Positions 1 to 9,132 are shown, counted from the stretch's first letter. The stretch is 64,000 nucleotides of DNA from Thioclava indica (GCF_000714545.1 NZ_AUNB01000014.1:1-64000), one strand, 5' to 3'. Made by a program: numbers and translations. Notes: generated by a model not told the origin, from the letters alone.

Positions 1-250
1 ATCCCGCTTGATCAATACGGATACTCGTGGTTTGCAGGCAAACCATGAGAGGATTCGCCTCGACCCGACTTAACCGTGATAGTCCGCCCATCGTTTCCAG
101 AGCGTCTTTCAAGGCGTGGCGTCGCGCGCAGGATCTCGTTTCGTACTATTGCCGCAGCGCAGTCTTCGTTCCAAGCCCGCCCGTTGCTGCGGATCGGTAT
201 AGGGGCGCCGGCTCCTCGCATGATGATCGCCCCATCGCGGATGAAGGTCT
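1..250 (-). pseudogene. Decayed IS5-family transposase, C-terminal remnant
   Basis: Read on the minus strand, one frame gives IPIRSNGRAWNEDC then RNEILRA, which resembles the IPxRKNGxxWKxxC ... RNExLRA block near the C terminus of IS5-type DDE transposases. The expected next block, WxxYHxRSRxEAKM, is present only in pieces: WADYHG in one frame and SRVEA in another, so at least two frameshifts lie between them. In-frame stops flank the fragment and the last part of the protein is not recognisable. No terminal inverted repeat or target duplication was seen. The family match is from memory of the motif, not from a search. It lies just past the 3' end of the catabolic cluster and may mark its boundary. 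Confidence 0.6.
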
Positions 251-277
251 AGAGCATGCGAAAGCAGATGCCGCTTT

Positions 278-1399
278 TTACCCTTTTTCACCAGAGGGCC
301 GAAGTAACTGTTGCAGAACTTGCGCGCAAAGCGCCAGTTCGCTGCACGCGATGCTCTCATCGGGCTGGTGCCCATCGCGCATCGTTCCGGGGCCACAAAC
401 GACTGTGGGAATGCCAAGGGCTGCAAAAAACCCCGCCTCGGTCCCATACGAGACTTTGACCGGCTCGGGGTCAGGCAGCAATCCACGCAGGTTTGCGAAA
501 GCGGGGTGGTCGGCCTCTGCACTCAGTCCCGGATAGCTGCCCGTCGTCGTGATCTCGATCCCGTCGGGGAGACGTCTTATGATCCGGGACAAGATTTCCT
601 CTGGATCATCGGCGGCAATGGCGCGGATCTCGAAATCAATCTCGGCGCGTTCGGGCACGATATTAAGCGCAACCCCGCCCGTCATTTTTCCAGCGTGGAC
701 CGTGGAATACGCGATTTCATGGCCCGGCTCGCGCGCGCCTTCAGCTTGCAGCCAGTCCTGTTCCTCGCGCAGCGCATTGATCAGATCCGCGCCAAGATGC
801 AGTGCATTGCGAAACCGTGGCGCCATCGCGGAATGGCCGGGCTCGCCATGGCAAATCGCGCGGTAGCTCGTCTTGCCCTTATGCCCGGTGCCAAGGCGCA
901 TCAGGGTCGGCTCGCCCACGATGCACAGATCGGGGCGGCCAAGGGTGGGAAGGACCTGGTCGATCATCTGTGCGATGCCACGACAGCCCAGTTCCTCGTC
1001 CCAACTGAGTGCGATCATGACGGGGGCCGTAGGCGGGCGGGCCGGCAGGGTCTCGGCCAAGGCAAGGACGCAGGCGAGAAACCCTTTCATATCCGTTGCG
1101 CCACGTCCCACCAGCCGATCGTCGCGTCGGGTCAGGGTGAAGGGGTCGCTGCTCCAAGCCTGTCCCGCGACCGGCACCACATCGCTATGGGCGGACAGCA
1201 ACGTGCCCCCCTCGCCTGCCCCGAATTTCGCCAGCAAGCCCGCCTTTGGCTCCCCCTTGGCGGACACGCGGTGCACGTCGAACCCCGCCTGGATGAGAAA
1301 ATCCTCCACCCAATCTATCATCGCAAGGTTGGACTGCGACGAAACCGTCGCGAAGGCTACAAGCTGGGCCAGCAAATCCTCGATACGATTCAGTTTCAC
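278..1399 (-). CDS. argE: M20 family amidohydrolase, acetylornithine deacetylase (ArgE)-like
   Basis: A 373-residue cytoplasmic zinc hydrolase of the M20/ArgE family, which removes N-acyl groups from amino acids or related amines. The metal-binding set is visible: SAHSDVVP (His71, Asp73), ATDMKG (Asp103) and WDEELG with the general-base Glu135 and Glu136. The dimerisation domain follows at about 170-280 and the late active-site His is in DGHQPDES. The start overlaps the stop of the upstream amidohydrolase by 4 bases (ATGA), so the two are translationally coupled. Because it ends a catabolic and transport cluster with no other arginine-biosynthesis gene, it more likely deacylates a pathway intermediate than makes ornithine; that is inference. 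The family assignment is firm, the substrate is not. Confidence 0.85.
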   Translation of the reverse strand: MKLNRIEDLLAQLVAFATVSSQSNLAMIDWVEDFLIQAGFDVHRVSAKGEPKAGLLAKFGAGEGGTLLSAHSDVVPVAGQAWSSDPFTLTRRDDRLVGRGATDMKGFLACVLALAETLPARPPTAPVMIALSWDEELGCRGIAQMIDQVLPTLGRPDLCIVGEPTLMRLGTGHKGKTSYRAICHGEPGHSAMAPRFRNALHLGADLINALREEQDWLQAEGAREPGHEIAYSTVHAGKMTGGVALNIVPERAEIDFEIRAIAADDPEEILSRIIRRLPDGIEITTTGSYPGLSAEADHPAFANLRGLLPDPEPVKVSYGTEAGFFAALGIPTVVCGPGTMRDGHQPDESIACSELALCAQVLQQLLRPSGEKG

Positions 1400-3039
1400 C
1401 GGGATACCTCGTGGATAATGTCGCCCGCGCAGATTGTCAGCGTGGCGTGACAGGTGGTCGCGTCAAGCGCCAGATCATGCGGGTCGTGCGAAAGTAGCAC
1501 AAGATCGGCTTGTTGCGCGGGCGCAAGATGGCCGCGCGCGCCTTCAGCAAAAACAGCATAGGCACCGCCCGCTGTATAAGCGTGCAACACCTCGCTCAGC
1601 GGAAGGCGTTGATCGGGACAATCGGGCGCCCAAGGCTGGCGCGAAAGCGCAGCATGGATGGCGTTGAACGGTGAAAGTGGCGCCGTCGGCCAATCTGTGC
1701 CGAAAGCCAGCGGCACGCCCGCATGATGTAAAGCCGCCCACGGGAAGGTATCGCCCCAGCGGTTGCGCCCGATAATCGACACTGTGGGTTCAAGCGGCAA
1801 GCCGCTGGATCCGGGCGGATGCACCGGCTGCATAGAGGCCACGACGCCAAGCTGGGAAAACCGTTTCAGATCATCGGGATGCAGCAGGTCGATATGCTCG
1901 ATCCGGTGGCGGGCATCGCGCGCGCCATTGGCCTGTTGCGCCGCTTGATAGCCGTCCAGCGTGGCGCGCACCGCCGCGTCCCCCACGCAATGAACCTGAA
2001 TTTGTAGACCCGCCGCATCGGCCTGACAGCAGATCGCGTTGAACTGCGCAGGCGTAAACAAGGGCTCTCCGCGATCCCCCTCACGGCCGGGGTAATCATC
2101 GGTACGATAAGCGGTCCAGCTGTCAAAGACGCCATCCATAAACATCTTGATGCGCCCGAAGCTGAGCTTACCGATTGGCGGTTGTTGCGCGGCCTCAATC
2201 AGCGCAGCGATCCGCGCGGCGTCGTGATGGGGGGCGATGCGCATGGGCAGGCTGACGCGGATCGGCAACTCTCCGGCTTGCGCCATCTCGCCCAGCAGCG
2301 ATGCCTGATAGAGGTTGCCGTCCATATTCACGGCAGTCGTGATCCCGTAGCTTGCGCAGGTCGCAAGGGCGCGGCGCAAAGTGGCTTTGTCGCGCGCGCG
2401 ATCAGACGCGCTGGCGGCGGGTTCGTCACCGGCCATGCAAATCCCCTCGCGCCCACCATTGGCAGCAAAACGCTGGACCAGATCCATCGCGCCGCCCTCG
2501 CGCAGCTCTCCGGTCGGGGCGCCACTTGTGTCGCAAACGACCTCGGCCCCGCGCAGGTGCGGCACCGCGTCCGTCAGCCCCGCCAATTCAAGCGCCGCGC
2601 TATTGGCCCACGCGGTATGCCCATCCACCGCCATGATCAGAAGCGCGCGATCGGGCACTATCGCGTCAAGCGCATGGCGGTCGGGCCGCGTACCCGCGCC
2701 CAAAAACGTATAATTCGCCGAAAAGGCGCACAGGAGCTGCTCGTCGGGATGTTGGCTGGCAAAGGCGCGCAGCGCCGATGTGGCGGCCTCGCGATCCGTA
2801 ATCTGAAGCATATCGAGCTGATCCAGCGTCACCCCGCCCCAAAACAGATGCAGGTGACTGTCGCAAAACCCCGGCAGTAGGACTTGCCCCTGCGCGTCGA
2901 TCCGGCGCGTGATACTGGCGTCGTTGGGCATATCCTCGGGCGGCCCGACCCATTCGATCTGCTCTCCGTCAAGGCGGACTGACAGTGGCGCACCGCTATC
3001 CGCCATGCGCGCGTTAACGATCTCGATCCGCTCGGCCAT
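1396..3039 (-). CDS. Amidohydrolase family 3 protein (YtcJ-like)
   Basis: A 547-residue metal-dependent hydrolase of the amidohydrolase_3/YtcJ group. The N-terminal beta-sandwich (about 1-55) leads into the first metal motif HLH at 62-64 (CDSHLHLFWGG). Later come IKMFMDGVFDSW, IQVHCVGDAA, HRIEHIDLL and FGTDWP, which supply the remaining metal ligands of the barrel. Such enzymes hydrolyse amide, carbamate or cyclic amide bonds, often with unknown substrates. The start has a purine-rich ribosome site (AAGGAAGGGGG) just upstream. It follows the ABC transporter genes after an intrinsic terminator, and overlaps the next gene by 4 bases. It would fit a step between import and deacylation, but no substrate is implied by the sequence. 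Confidence 0.85.
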   Translation of the reverse strand: MAERIEIVNARMADSGAPLSVRLDGEQIEWVGPPEDMPNDASITRRIDAQGQVLLPGFCDSHLHLFWGGVTLDQLDMLQITDREAATSALRAFASQHPDEQLLCAFSANYTFLGAGTRPDRHALDAIVPDRALLIMAVDGHTAWANSAALELAGLTDAVPHLRGAEVVCDTSGAPTGELREGGAMDLVQRFAANGGREGICMAGDEPAASASDRARDKATLRRALATCASYGITTAVNMDGNLYQASLLGEMAQAGELPIRVSLPMRIAPHHDAARIAALIEAAQQPPIGKLSFGRIKMFMDGVFDSWTAYRTDDYPGREGDRGEPLFTPAQFNAICCQADAAGLQIQVHCVGDAAVRATLDGYQAAQQANGARDARHRIEHIDLLHPDDLKRFSQLGVVASMQPVHPPGSSGLPLEPTVSIIGRNRWGDTFPWAALHHAGVPLAFGTDWPTAPLSPFNAIHAALSRQPWAPDCPDQRLPLSEVLHAYTAGGAYAVFAEGARGHLAPAQQADLVLLSHDPHDLALDATTCHATLTICAGDIIHEVSR

Positions 3040-3054
3040 GCCAGCCCCCTTCCT

Positions 3055-3090
3055 TGAGAAAAACCCCGCCCGGCAAGAATGCGGGCGGGG
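3055..3090 (-). terminator. Intrinsic terminator after the ABC transporter genes
   Basis: On the minus strand CCCCGCCCG and its complement CGGGCGGGG (3064-3072 with 3082-3090) form a 9-bp GC stem around a 9-base loop, followed directly by TTTTTCTC. It sits 8 bases after the stop of the substrate-binding protein gene and before the amidohydrolase, so it should reduce read-through into the two hydrolase genes. Confidence 0.85.
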
Positions 3091-3098
3091 CGTAGAAC

Positions 3099-4118
3099 TT
3101 ATTGCAGCAGGTCCGTCCAGACCTTGGTGATCAGATCCTGTGCAGCAGGTGAGCAGGCCCGCGAGAATTCCATCGGCACGGTCGGGAACAGTTCGGGTGC
3201 GTTCTCGGGGGTGTATTTCGCCTTGCTCACGTCGATTTTCACCGGCGAGGAGTGCGCGTAATAGTTATACTGGATCGTGGCGTTCTCTTCTTGCGACATG
3301 AAGTTGATGAACTCTTTGGCAGCGGCAACATTGCTGGCACCTTTAGGCACCACGAAACTGTCAAGCCAGCCGACGAGCCCTTCTTTGGGCATCGCATATT
3401 CGATATTTGCCCCATCGAGACGCGTCTTGAGCGAATTGCCGTCCCACCAGAAATGCATCGCGACCTCACCCGAACCGACCCGGTTTTCGATATTGTCCGA
3501 GCTATAGGCGGCCACATAGGGCTTTTGCGCCATGAGCAAGTCATAGACCTTTTTCATCTCGGCCTTGTCCTCGGTGCAGAACGGCACGCCAAGATACAGC
3601 TCGGCAGCGCCTATGACCTCATCGGGGCTAGCCAGCGAAGCGATCTTGCCTTTCATGCTTTCGTCAGGCTCAAAATAGGCTTTCCAGCTATCGACCGGAC
3701 CGCTGTATTCGTCGCGATTGACGGTATAGCCAGCCGTGCCATAGGCCAGCGGGATCGAATAGTTGCTATCGGGATCCCACCACTGGTTTTTCCATTTATC
3801 ATCAACCTGCGCGAAAGCGGCCATATCCTTGGCGTCGATATTTTCCAACAGCCCCTGATCGATCATGATCTTCACGAAATGCTGCGAGGGCGTCACCACG
3901 TCATAGCCAGACGAGCCTGCCTGAAGCTTGGTCAGCGCATCTTCATTGGAGTTGAAGCCATCGATATTCACCGTCGTGCCGGTGCTTTCCTCGAATTTCT
4001 TGATCAGTTCGGGCGCAATCGAATCCGACCAAGTGTAAAGGTTGAGCGTGCCTTCGGCGAAAGCGGGCATGGCAAGCAAGGTGCTGATTGCGACCCCGAG
4101 CGTAAGTTTGGTTTTCAT
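3099..4118 (-). CDS. Polyamine-type ABC transporter substrate-binding protein (PotD/PotF-like)
   Basis: A 339-residue periplasmic binding protein of the spermidine/putrescine family. A Sec signal peptide is clear (MKTKLTLGVAISTLLAMPAFA, cleavage about residue 21), and the mature protein begins with the family's typical LNLYTWSDSIAPELIKKFEES pattern. I chose the ATG at 4118 because AGGAG lies about 8 bases upstream and it starts the signal peptide; an upstream in-frame ATG would add 22 residues before it. It is the last gene of an ATPase-permease-permease-binding protein set. Ligands of this family are cationic amines, including modified ones; here the ligand probably matches the catabolic genes upstream. 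Confidence 0.9.
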   Translation of the reverse strand: MKTKLTLGVAISTLLAMPAFAEGTLNLYTWSDSIAPELIKKFEESTGTTVNIDGFNSNEDALTKLQAGSSGYDVVTPSQHFVKIMIDQGLLENIDAKDMAAFAQVDDKWKNQWWDPDSNYSIPLAYGTAGYTVNRDEYSGPVDSWKAYFEPDESMKGKIASLASPDEVIGAAELYLGVPFCTEDKAEMKKVYDLLMAQKPYVAAYSSDNIENRVGSGEVAMHFWWDGNSLKTRLDGANIEYAMPKEGLVGWLDSFVVPKGASNVAAAKEFINFMSQEENATIQYNYYAHSSPVKIDVSKAKYTPENAPELFPTVPMEFSRACSPAAQDLITKVWTDLLQ

Positions 4119-4176
4119 CTTTTTGATCTCCTGTTGGGTTCGTTGGTTTTTTGTAGGTTTCTTGTTGTTATGCAGT

Positions 4177-4977
4177 TCATGCACGGCGCATCGCGCGGGC
4201 CGACAAGGCCAAGGCGAGCGTCGCGATGACGAGGGAAGCCACGATCAGCAATGTCGAGATTGCGTTCAGCTCGGGGGTCGTGCCCCGTTTGATCAGGCTG
4301 AATATGTAGACCGGCAGTGTCGTAGTGCCGCCGGTTGCGAGCATGTTTGACGTGATGAAATCATCCATCGAGATCACAAAGGCCAGCATCGCCCCGGCAA
4401 AGACGCCGGGCATGATCAGCGGCAGCGTGACGCGACGAAAGGCGGTGAATGGCGTTGCATATAAATCCTGCGCGGCCTCTTCATAATCGGCACTCATGCC
4501 TTGCAGCCGCGCGCGAATGGGCAAAAAGGCGAAGGGCGTGCAAAAGGCACTATGCGCCACGATCAGCCGCAACAACCCGTTGGTGAACTCCAGTTGCGAG
4601 AACAAGATAAGCGTGGCCACCGCGACGACGATCTCGGGCAGCAGCAGGGGCAGGTTCACCACCGTCTCTGACAGCTTGGCAAATCGCAGATCGGAATTGC
4701 GACTAAGCACCATTGCCGCGCAAAGGGCGACAGTGGTCGAAATCACCGTCGCAATTCCCGCCACCGTCAGTGAAACGCGCAGCGCATCCATCAGCGCATC
4801 ATTGGCCAGCGCAGCCGTATACCACTTGGTAGAAAATCCGCTCCAGACCGAGACAAGGCGGTTTTCGTTAAACGAGAACCAGATCACCACGACGATAGGC
4901 GCATAAAGCCAAAGAAAGAACACCGTCGTCATCAGCCCCGCGCCGGGGTAGTGGCGCACATCGTGATTGGCACTCAT
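4177..4977 (-). CDS. Polyamine-type ABC transporter permease (PotI/PotC-like)
   Basis: A 266-residue inner-membrane permease with about six hydrophobic segments. The cytoplasmic EAA loop that contacts the ATPase is present as EAAQDLYATPFTAFRRVTLP, with the family form DLYA in place of the classical LGA. The first segment follows the typical short N terminus. It overlaps the preceding permease gene by 4 bases, which implies coupled translation and a heterodimeric channel. The binding-protein gene follows 58 bases later. Confidence 0.9.
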   Translation of the reverse strand: MSANHDVRHYPGAGLMTTVFFLWLYAPIVVVIWFSFNENRLVSVWSGFSTKWYTAALANDALMDALRVSLTVAGIATVISTTVALCAAMVLSRNSDLRFAKLSETVVNLPLLLPEIVVAVATLILFSQLEFTNGLLRLIVAHSAFCTPFAFLPIRARLQGMSADYEEAAQDLYATPFTAFRRVTLPLIMPGVFAGAMLAFVISMDDFITSNMLATGGTTTLPVYIFSLIKRGTTPELNAISTLLIVASLVIATLALALSARAMRRA

Positions 4978-5840
4978 GATCTTGCCTCCTTGCGCATCGC
5001 GCGGCGGGCATTGAGAACCAGCACGATCACCACCATCACCATCAAAACCAGCGCAATCGCGGCCCCGAACGGCCAGTTGCGCGCACTGCCAAACTGGGTC
5101 TGGATCAGCGTGCCCATCATCATCTGCTTGCCGCCCCCCAAAAGCATCGGTTCAAGAACGGTCCCGAGGGCTGGCACGAACACAAGGATCGAACCCGCCG
5201 CCAGCCCCGGCCATGTCAGGGGCAAGATCACGCGGCGTGCGGTGGTCCAGCGGCTGGCATACAGATCGCCGCCTGCCTCTAGCAGTGCGGGATCCAGCTT
5301 TTCAATCGCGGCAAACACCGGCAGCACCATCAAGGGGATATAGCTGTAAACCATGCCCACCAGCATCGCACCGGGCGTGAACAGCAATGTCCCCTGCCCG
5401 CCCAGCGCGTGCCAGATGCGCCCCACAAACCCGTCATTGCCAAGAATGATCAGCCACGCATAGACGCGCACAATCATCGACACCCAGAACGGCAGCGTCA
5501 CCAGATAGATCAACACCGTTTTCATGCGCGGCGTGCGGGTCGCGATCACATAGGCCACCGGCAGCGCAAGCATCATGCAAATCAGTGTGGTCGCGCCTGC
5601 CAACACAAGGGTCCGGCCGATGACGAAAAGATATTTCGGGTCGAACTCCAGCTCATCTGTCCAACCCACCGAGAACAGGATCTGCCGGTAGGGTTCAAGC
5701 GTGAAAGCCCATTCGAACCCGCCATACGCCCCGCGCTGGGCAACCGAAACGATTGCCACGATCATCAGCGGGATTAACAGAGTGCCCAGCATCAAGACCC
5801 AGGCAGGCACCAGCCCCCAGAACCGGAACCCGCGCCTCAT
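4974..5840 (-). CDS. Polyamine-type ABC transporter permease (PotH/PotB-like)
   Basis: A 288-residue inner-membrane permease. About six transmembrane segments are seen, starting at residues 7-30, with a large periplasmic loop at about 30-75 as in PotB/PotH. The EAA loop is EAGGDLYASRWTTARRVILP near residue 190. It overlaps both neighbours by 4 bases (ATPase upstream, second permease downstream), so the three transporter subunits are translated as a unit. Confidence 0.9.
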   Translation of the reverse strand: MRRGFRFWGLVPAWVLMLGTLLIPLMIVAIVSVAQRGAYGGFEWAFTLEPYRQILFSVGWTDELEFDPKYLFVIGRTLVLAGATTLICMMLALPVAYVIATRTPRMKTVLIYLVTLPFWVSMIVRVYAWLIILGNDGFVGRIWHALGGQGTLLFTPGAMLVGMVYSYIPLMVLPVFAAIEKLDPALLEAGGDLYASRWTTARRVILPLTWPGLAAGSILVFVPALGTVLEPMLLGGGKQMMMGTLIQTQFGSARNWPFGAAIALVLMVMVVIVLVLNARRAMRKEARS

Positions 5841-6910
5841 TGGCCCAACACCCGAACGGATTCATCGCGGAACCCGAGTTTGACTTCACGCCCGATGTCA
5901 TAGCTTTCTGCATGCGAAAGCGCGTTGCGCCGCGACACCTGCAGCGTAATCCCGGCGGTCTCAACCGCGTAATGGGTGAACCCGCCCATATAATTGCGCG
6001 ACCGGATCGTTCCGGTGAACACATTACCTGACGCTTGTTCCTCAAGCCCGATTTTCTCGGGGCGCAGCGACATCGTGGCCGCACCGGGCCCTTGCACGCC
6101 TTTTTGCGCGGCGGTGAATTCCAGCCCCAAAGCTGTACGGATTTGCGCCTGATCACCGTTCAACGAGACCACCTCGGCCTCAAGGAAATTCGTGGCCCCG
6201 ATGAAATCCGCGACAAAGCGGTTTTGCGGCTCTTCGTAAATATCGGAGGGCGTGCCGATCTGCTGAATCTGGCCCTGCCCGAGCACGCAAATCCGGTCCG
6301 ACATATCCAGCGCCTCGTCCTGATCATGCGTAACAAAGACAAAGGTGATGCCGGTCTTGCGCTGCAATGCGCGCAGCTCGTCACGCATCGCCTGACGCAG
6401 CTTCAGATCAAGCGCCGAAAGCGGTTCATCCAGCAACAACACCTGCGGCTCGGGCGCGAGCGCACGGGCCAGTGCAATGCGTTGACGCTGCCCCCCCGAA
6501 AGCTGATCGGGGCGCCGCTTGGCGAAATCGGACATATGCACCAACTCAAGCATCTCGGCGACGCGCGCCTGCCGCTTCGCCTTGGCCCAGCCGAGGTTTT
6601 CAAGGCCGAACGCAATGTTCTGCTCCAGCGACATATGTGGAAACAGCGCGTAGGACTGAAACACCGTGTTCACGTGGCGCTTGTGGGGGGGCAGCGAGGC
6701 GATTTCCGCACCGAACAGGCTGATCGAGCCTTCACTGGGACGTTCGAACCCCGCGATCATGCGCAGCAACGTGGTCTTGCCACATCCCGAGGGGCCGAGC
6801 AGGGTGAAAAACTCGTTCTCCTTGATCGTGAAGCTGACCTGATCAAGGGCTTGATAGGTGCCAAACATCTTGCTGACATTGAAAACTTCGACCGCTTCTC
6901 CGCGTCTCAT
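5837..6910 (-). CDS. Polyamine-type ABC transporter ATP-binding protein (PotA/PotG-like)
   Basis: A 357-residue ABC ATPase. Walker A is GPSGCGKTT (39-47), the signature is LSGGQRQRIALARAL, Walker B is VLLLDEPLSALD, and the switch His is in FVTHDQDEAL. Residues after about 240 form a TOBE-type domain as in PotA/PotG/FbpC. It opens the transporter gene set, 63 bases after the stop of the trimethylamine-dehydrogenase-like gene, and overlaps the first permease by 4 bases. A 7-bp hairpin (6940-6957) lies in the short upstream gap. Confidence 0.92.
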   Translation of the reverse strand: MRRGEAVEVFNVSKMFGTYQALDQVSFTIKENEFFTLLGPSGCGKTTLLRMIAGFERPSEGSISLFGAEIASLPPHKRHVNTVFQSYALFPHMSLEQNIAFGLENLGWAKAKRQARVAEMLELVHMSDFAKRRPDQLSGGQRQRIALARALAPEPQVLLLDEPLSALDLKLRQAMRDELRALQRKTGITFVFVTHDQDEALDMSDRICVLGQGQIQQIGTPSDIYEEPQNRFVADFIGATNFLEAEVVSLNGDQAQIRTALGLEFTAAQKGVQGPGAATMSLRPEKIGLEEQASGNVFTGTIRSRNYMGGFTHYAVETAGITLQVSRRNALSHAESYDIGREVKLGFRDESVRVLGQ

Positions 6911-6939
6911 TCTTTGCTCTCCTTAATTAGAAGGCACGG

Positions 6940-6957
6940 GCGGCAGGCCCCTGCCGC
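6940..6957 (-). other. Perfect 7-bp hairpin between oxidoreductase and transporter genes
   Basis: GCGGCAG (6940-6946), a 4-base loop and CTGCCGC (6951-6957) form a perfect inverted repeat in the 63-base gap between the oxidoreductase stop and the ATPase start. No T-run follows on the minus strand, so it is not a classical terminator. It could be a processing or stabilising hairpin that sets different expression of the flanking genes; this is inference. Confidence 0.5.
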
Positions 6958-6973
6958 GGACGGATTCAAGATG

Positions 6974-9037
6974 TTACGCAAGTTCGGTCACCTCGCGGCG
7001 GAAGGGCAACGCATCGCCGATATCGGGCATGTCGAGTTCGCGGGCATAGCGGTGGCCGGCATAGGTGGCCCAGGCAATCGGCCCCGGCGCGCAGGCATCG
7101 CCGATTACCTTGACCGATTTGATCCCCGCATCCGCCCAGTTATCCTGACGCGCCATCAGATCCTGATACAGCGCGTCATCGCCGATGCGCGAGGCCACCA
7201 TCGCGACCGCCGCGCAAGGAACATGTCCTTTTGCACCGGTGTAGACGCATTCGGTTTCGACCCCGTCCGCTGCAAGCGCCGCGATCCCGGTATTGAGCAC
7301 GATCTTCACGCCCGCCTCGATCAGACGCGCATGGATCGCGCCCTGTTCCAGCGTGTTGCGCGTCCAGTCCGACACATAGGCAGAGGGGGTAATCAAGGTC
7401 ACCTTGCACCCCGCCTTGGCCAGAAGCTCGGCGATCACCCCGCCCATGTAATAATGATCATCGTCAAACAGCACGACCTCGCCCGTGGGCAGCTTGCCAG
7501 CCATGATGTCATCAGGCGTATAGACCGGCATCGCGGGATCGGCGGGCATCGGCACGACATGCTGGCGCGACACGCCATCGGCCCGCCAATGCGCCCCCGT
7601 CGCGATCGCCACATGCTCAAAGCCGAATTCCAAGATCTCTTCGGCGCTTAGCTTGCTGTCAAAATAGGTTTCGACATTGGGGCGCTGCGACAACTGATAC
7701 TCGCGATAATCCGCAACGCGCCCCCAAGCCGACAGCCCTGGCAACAGGCGTTCTTTTGCAACGCGCCCGCCCAATGTGGTTCCCGCCTCCGCCAGCGCCA
7801 CGTCATAGCCGCGCACCGATAACGCGCGCGCCGCTTCCAGACCCGCAGGCCCTGCCCCGACGATCAGCACATTCGAGCTATCGCCTTTGGCGTTCATCGT
7901 TTCGGGATGCCAGCCCTTGCGCCATTCCTCCATGAAGGTCGGGTTCTGCGTGCAGCGCGAGATTGACATCGTCATGTCGCCGGTGATGCAGATATTGCAG
8001 CCGATACATTCGCGAATGTCCTCGATCCGGCCTTCCTCGATCTTCTTGGGCAGGAAGGGATCGGCGATGGACGGGCGTGCGCAACCGATGAAATCAAGCA
8101 CCCCCTGGCGCACCAGCCGTGCCATCACATCGGGCGAGGTAAACCGCCCCACACCGACCACGGGTTTCGCGCTTAGCTCGCGGATCCCCGTTACCAGCGT
8201 TTCCTGCGCGGCCTCATCCTTGAAGCGCGACGGCCCCGAGCAATCTTCCCAGGTGCCATGCGCAAGATCCCAGAGATCGGGCAGATCGGCGTTCATCTCG
8301 ATAAATTCGCGCAGCTCGGAATTTGAGAACCCCAGCTTGCCGATATGCTCATCCAGACTAACCCGTAGCGTCAGCGCCATCGTGTCGCCGACCGCATCGC
8401 GCATATCCGCGATCACCTCATTCACGAAGCGGGCGCGATTTTCCAGACTGCCGCCGTATTCATCGGTTCTTTGATTGGTCGCGCGGCTTAGGAAATGTTG
8501 AAAGATCCCAAAGCCATGCGCGCCATAAAGGCAGATCAGATCGAACCCCGCCAGCTTTGAGCGTTTCGCCGCATTCACGAACCAACGGCGCAGGTCCTTG
8601 ATATCAGTCTTGTCCAGCGCGCGCGCCTGCACCGGATCGTTGGTGAAGGTGCGGATTGGCAAGGCAGAGGGCGCGAGCGGCACCTCCTTGGAATAGAGGT
8701 TAGGGCCATTGATCCCCGAATAGGCAAGCTGAATCCCCGCCAGCGCACCGCGCGTCTTCATCGCCTCTGACATCCGACGCAGCGCGGGAATATCGGCATC
8801 ATCCCAAAGTCGCAGCTCGATGAAGGGCGTGATCTCTGACGTGTGGTGCATCTCGGTCTGTTCGGTGAAAATCACCCCCCAGCCGCCCTCGGCCTTGATC
8901 CCGCGCATCGTGGCCGCCGCAGTCGGGTCGCGATAGCCCCCGCCATTGCAATGGGGCACCTGATAAAAGCGGTTCTTTGCGGTAAGCGGGCCGATCTTGG
9001 CCGGCTCGAACAGAATGTCGTAATTGGGATTGCGCAC
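6974..9037 (-). CDS. Trimethylamine dehydrogenase-like FMN/4Fe-4S/FAD amine dehydrogenase
   Basis: A 687-residue enzyme with an old-yellow-enzyme barrel (about 1-370) and a C-terminal FAD/NAD-type domain (GAGPAG at 394-399). RFYQVPHC places Cys30 exactly where trimethylamine dehydrogenase carries 6-S-cysteinyl-FMN. The iron-sulfur ligands are Cys344, 347, 350 and 362 (CIGCNIC ... RC). The YGAH motif (Tyr171, His174) and Trp263 are kept. From my memory of trimethylamine dehydrogenase, its Tyr60 of the aromatic bowl is Gln60 here, and the Trp355 region (ITGDMTMSISR) also differs, so trimethylamine itself is not the likely substrate. Related family members oxidatively demethylate amines such as N-methylproline. 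It precedes the amine importer genes and follows LysR. Confidence 0.85.
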   Translation of the reverse strand: MRNPNYDILFEPAKIGPLTAKNRFYQVPHCNGGGYRDPTAAATMRGIKAEGGWGVIFTEQTEMHHTSEITPFIELRLWDDADIPALRRMSEAMKTRGALAGIQLAYSGINGPNLYSKEVPLAPSALPIRTFTNDPVQARALDKTDIKDLRRWFVNAAKRSKLAGFDLICLYGAHGFGIFQHFLSRATNQRTDEYGGSLENRARFVNEVIADMRDAVGDTMALTLRVSLDEHIGKLGFSNSELREFIEMNADLPDLWDLAHGTWEDCSGPSRFKDEAAQETLVTGIRELSAKPVVGVGRFTSPDVMARLVRQGVLDFIGCARPSIADPFLPKKIEEGRIEDIRECIGCNICITGDMTMSISRCTQNPTFMEEWRKGWHPETMNAKGDSSNVLIVGAGPAGLEAARALSVRGYDVALAEAGTTLGGRVAKERLLPGLSAWGRVADYREYQLSQRPNVETYFDSKLSAEEILEFGFEHVAIATGAHWRADGVSRQHVVPMPADPAMPVYTPDDIMAGKLPTGEVVLFDDDHYYMGGVIAELLAKAGCKVTLITPSAYVSDWTRNTLEQGAIHARLIEAGVKIVLNTGIAALAADGVETECVYTGAKGHVPCAAVAMVASRIGDDALYQDLMARQDNWADAGIKSVKVIGDACAPGPIAWATYAGHRYARELDMPDIGDALPFRREVTELA

Positions 9038-9132
9038 CGTCGTCTCCTTACCAGCCCTGTCATTGGCTCAGTTCTGGAGCGACGATCCAACGCAAAGCGG
9101 ATCAAGTAAATTACACCTTGCGGAAGCTTGAG

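Noticed and set aside
311-1450. Long plus-strand open frame opposite argE
   Set aside because: It mirrors argE codon bias, has no family sequence and no ribosome site; argE has all M20 motifs.
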